Assembly: GCA_937875975.1 (NCBI GenBank)
Contig: CALEEU010000398.1
Span: 1-8,417 of the forward strand
Length of the DNA stretch: 8,417 nt
Reading direction: 5' to 3'
From: an uncultured Opitutia bacterium
Lineage (GTDB): Bacteria; Verrucomicrobiota; Verrucomicrobiia; Opitutales; UBA953
The position numbers and the translations under genes were made by a program. This document shows positions 6,856 to 8,417 of this stretch, in pieces (position 1 is the stretch's first letter; every line of letters begins with the position of its first letter). The notes under the pieces are model-generated. The model made no database searches. It had not been told where the DNA came from and saw only the letters and a list, made by a program, of their open reading frames with translations.

Positions 6856-7544
6856 GGGGCGCCCTCTTCGGGCTGCTTTTCGCCTGCCAAGCCTTCGCCG
6901 GCGAGCCCCTGCCCGGACTGCCGCCAAACCCGCGAATCCTCTTCCAAGGCGACTCGATCACGGACGGCAACCGCGGACGCGGGGCCGACCTCAACCACGT
7001 CCACGGCCACGGTTTCGTCTACCTCCTCGCCGCCCGTGTCGGCGGCGGCGCCCCGGAGCAGAACGCGACCTTCCTCAATCGAGGCGTCTCCGGCAACACG
7101 GTGCTCGACCTTTCCAAGCGCTGGCCCAAGGACACGCTCGAACTCAAGCCCGACGTCCTCAGCGTGATGATCGGCGTCAACGACAGCAGCAAGGGCGTCG
7201 CCCCCGAAGTCTTTGAAAAGACCTACGACGAACTGCTGACGGCGTCGCGGGCGGCCAACCCGAAGCTGCGCCTCGTGCTCTGCGCGCCTTTCCTCGGCGC
7301 TTCCGGACCAGCCATCGACAAGTCGCTTGGACGTCGCGAACGCCTCGCCCTCCTCGTCCCGGTCGTGCGACGCCTGGCCGCCAAACACGGCGCGACGTTC
7401 GTCGACTTCCAGAAGGTCTTCGATGACGCCCAACGCCGCGCCCCTTCTGCTTATTGGATCTGGGACGGCGTCCACCCGACCACGGCCGGCCACCAACTGA
7501 TGGCCGACGAATGGGAACGGGTCGTCCGCGCCAGCTGGCGCTGA
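6852..7544 (+). CDS. Secreted SGNH/GDSL-type esterase
   Basis: Encodes 230 residues from an ATG that overlaps the sulfatase stop (ATGA, 6852-6855). A purine-rich GAAGAAGAA just before it could serve as a ribosome site. Residues 1-16 are a short signal peptide (MRGALFGLLFACQAFA). All four SGNH blocks are present: GDSITDG with nucleophile S35, NRGVSGNT with G81 for the oxyanion hole, GVNDSSKG with N110, and DGVHPTTAGH with D205 and H208 completing the triad. The size fits a single-domain SGNH hydrolase. Known relatives remove acetyl or other acyl groups from polysaccharides or lipids. Placed directly behind a sulfatase, a carbohydrate O-deacetylase is the best guess, but that is inference. Its stop is 3 bp from the stop of the convergent sulfatase gene. 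Confidence 0.92.
   Translation: MRGALFGLLFACQAFAGEPLPGLPPNPRILFQGDSITDGNRGRGADLNHVHGHGFVYLLAARVGGGAPEQNATFLNRGVSGNTVLDLSKRWPKDTLELKPDVLSVMIGVNDSSKGVAPEVFEKTYDELLTASRAANPKLRLVLCAPFLGASGPAIDKSLGRRERLALLVPVVRRLAAKHGATFVDFQKVFDDAQRRAPSAYWIWDGVHPTTAGHQLMADEWERVVRASWR
7528..7541. repeat. 14-bp perfect palindrome at the end of the esterase gene
   Basis: GCGCCAGCTGGCGC is fully self-complementary and sits in the last codons of the esterase, just before its TGA (7542-7544), at the junction of two convergent genes. It lacks a loop and a T-tract, so it is a poor terminator. It could be a protein-binding site or a chance product of GC-rich Ala/Ser/Trp/Arg codons. Confidence 0.35.
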
Positions 7545-7547
7545 GGC

Positions 7548-8417
7548 CTACTTGGCCGCCGGCGCCTTCTTGGCCTTGCCCTTGCCGGCGTTCTTGCCGG
7601 CGGGCGGCGTGCGCCTCTTCACGCCGGAGGCGAGTTCGTCCTCTGTCTCTGGCACCTTGAGGTCGGTGCGCAACTTGGCGAGGCGCGCCTCGAGGTCGGC
7701 CTGGACGGTCTCATAGCCTGGCTGGCCGAAGAAGCTCTTGAGCTCGAGCGGGTCTTTTTCGCTGTCGAAGAGGTCGGTCTTGGTCTCGCCGTTGCCGTAG
7801 TAGCGCACGAGCTTGTAGCGATCGGTGATGATACCGTAGTGCGGCGCGACATGGTGCGGCTTCGGGTATTCGTAATAGTGGTAATAGAACTCCTTGCGCC
7901 AGTCGGCGGGGGTCTCGCCCGCGAGGATCGGCTTGAGGCTACGGCCCTGCATTTCCGGAGGGGACGGCAGCCCGGCCATATCGAGGAAGGTCTGGGCGTA
8001 GTCGACGTTCGAAACGATCGCCTTGCTGACGGCGCCCGGCTTGGTCACGCCGGGCCAGCGGACGAGCAAAGGCGTGCGCACCGATTCTTCGAAGATCCAG
8101 CGCTTGTCGAACCAGCCATGCTCGCCGAGGTAGAAACCCTGGTCGGAAGAGTAGATGACGATGGTGTTCTCGGCGAGGCCTTCAGCCTCGAGATACTTCA
8201 GCACGCGGCCGATGTTGTCATCGACGGCCTTCACGGTCGCGAGGTAGTCATGCATGTAGCGCTGATAGCGCCAGCGGACGAGATCCTTACCCTGAGGGTT
8301 GGCTTTCTGGTAGGCCGCATTGCGTGGCTCATAATAGGCATCCCACACGGCCGCCTGTTCGGCATCGAGCTGCGGCGGGCGCACGAGCTTCACGTCCTTC
8401 GGGGTGATGGTCTTCTC
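7548..8417 (-). CDS. Sulfatase (S1 family), C-terminal 289 residues; N-terminus beyond window
   Basis: The frame is open from the right edge to the TAG at 7548-7550. A GTG at 8391-8393 is internal: upstream codons (EKTITPKDV) continue the frame, and the catalytic CxPxR region must lie outside the window. The visible part has the sulfatase C-terminal half: DDNIGRVLKYLE, then SSDQGFYLGEHGWFDKR, where the Asp at 8142-8144 replaces the TADNG-type metal site seen in the other sulfatase, and RTPLLVRWPG. A FFYHYYEYP-like aromatic stretch and a KTDLFDSEKDPLELKS segment follow. The SDQGFYLGEHGWFDKR signature is typical of sulfatases acting on amino sugars or glycosaminoglycan-like glycans (S1_11-like by pattern, not proven). 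The C-terminal ~24 residues are Lys/Ala/Gly/Pro-rich. It differs clearly from the sulfatase at 5413, so the two are not a recent duplication. It converges with the esterase gene. Confidence 0.92.
   Translation of the reverse strand, partial: EKTITPKDVKLVRPPQLDAEQAAVWDAYYEPRNAAYQKANPQGKDLVRWRYQRYMHDYLATVKAVDDNIGRVLKYLEAEGLAENTIVIYSSDQGFYLGEHGWFDKRWIFEESVRTPLLVRWPGVTKPGAVSKAIVSNVDYAQTFLDMAGLPSPPEMQGRSLKPILAGETPADWRKEFYYHYYEYPKPHHVAPHYGIITDRYKLVRYYGNGETKTDLFDSEKDPLELKSFFGQPGYETVQADLEARLAKLRTDLKVPETEDELASGVKRRTPPAGKNAGKGKAKKAPAAK

Noticed and set aside
1..8417. CRISPR array, tRNA/rRNA, insertion sequence, phage or defence system
   Set aside because: I saw no regularly spaced repeats, transposase, integrase or nuclease/helicase motifs, and all long genes belong to other recognisable families.

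Overview
The window is GC-rich (by eye around 60%) and gene-dense. It reads as ordinary bacterial chromosome. Several features suggest Verrucomicrobiota (Opitutae-like), with Planctomycetota as the main alternative: two formylglycine-type sulfatases, a secreted PhoD-like phosphatase, a secreted protease with PPC and PKD domains, Lys/Ala-rich protein tails, and gene starts without clear Shine-Dalgarno sequences. This is inference from gene content; no rRNA or marker gene is present to confirm it.

Layout, left to right. (1) Positions 1-1128, minus: N-terminal part of a PhoD-like metallophosphatase running off the left edge. (2) After a 70-bp divergent spacer, 1199-1935, plus: a voltage-sensor-type potassium channel whose first 20 codons are in a different frame from the rest. 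It looks like a one-base deletion in a GCGGTC tandem repeat. (3) 1958-2971, minus: a Tat-exported metallo-beta-lactamase-fold hydrolase with the full ligand set and spacing of methyl parathion hydrolase-like enzymes. (4) A 13-bp perfect hairpin at 3022-3051. (5) 3071-5332, minus: a 753-aa exported zinc metalloprotease with PPC, PKD and C-terminal Ig-like regions. (6) After an 80-bp divergent spacer, 5413-6855 and 6852-7544, plus: a sulfatase and an SGNH/GDSL esterase overlapping by 4 nt. (7) 7548-8417, minus: the C-terminal part of a second, different sulfatase, ending 3 bp from the esterase stop.

How the genes fit together. The right third looks like part of a polysaccharide-use locus: two sulfatases plus a probable deacetylase would strip sulfate and acyl groups from a sulfated glycan. 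The left part is a set of single-gene units (phosphatase, channel, MBL hydrolase, protease) with no obvious shared pathway, apart from most products being exported. Every gene in the window resembles a known family. I found no CRISPR array, tRNA, rRNA, insertion sequence, phage gene or recognisable defence system. The observations most worth checking are the channel frameshift, the identity of the MBL enzyme, the non-canonical metzincin-like motif of the protease, and possible leaderless starts.
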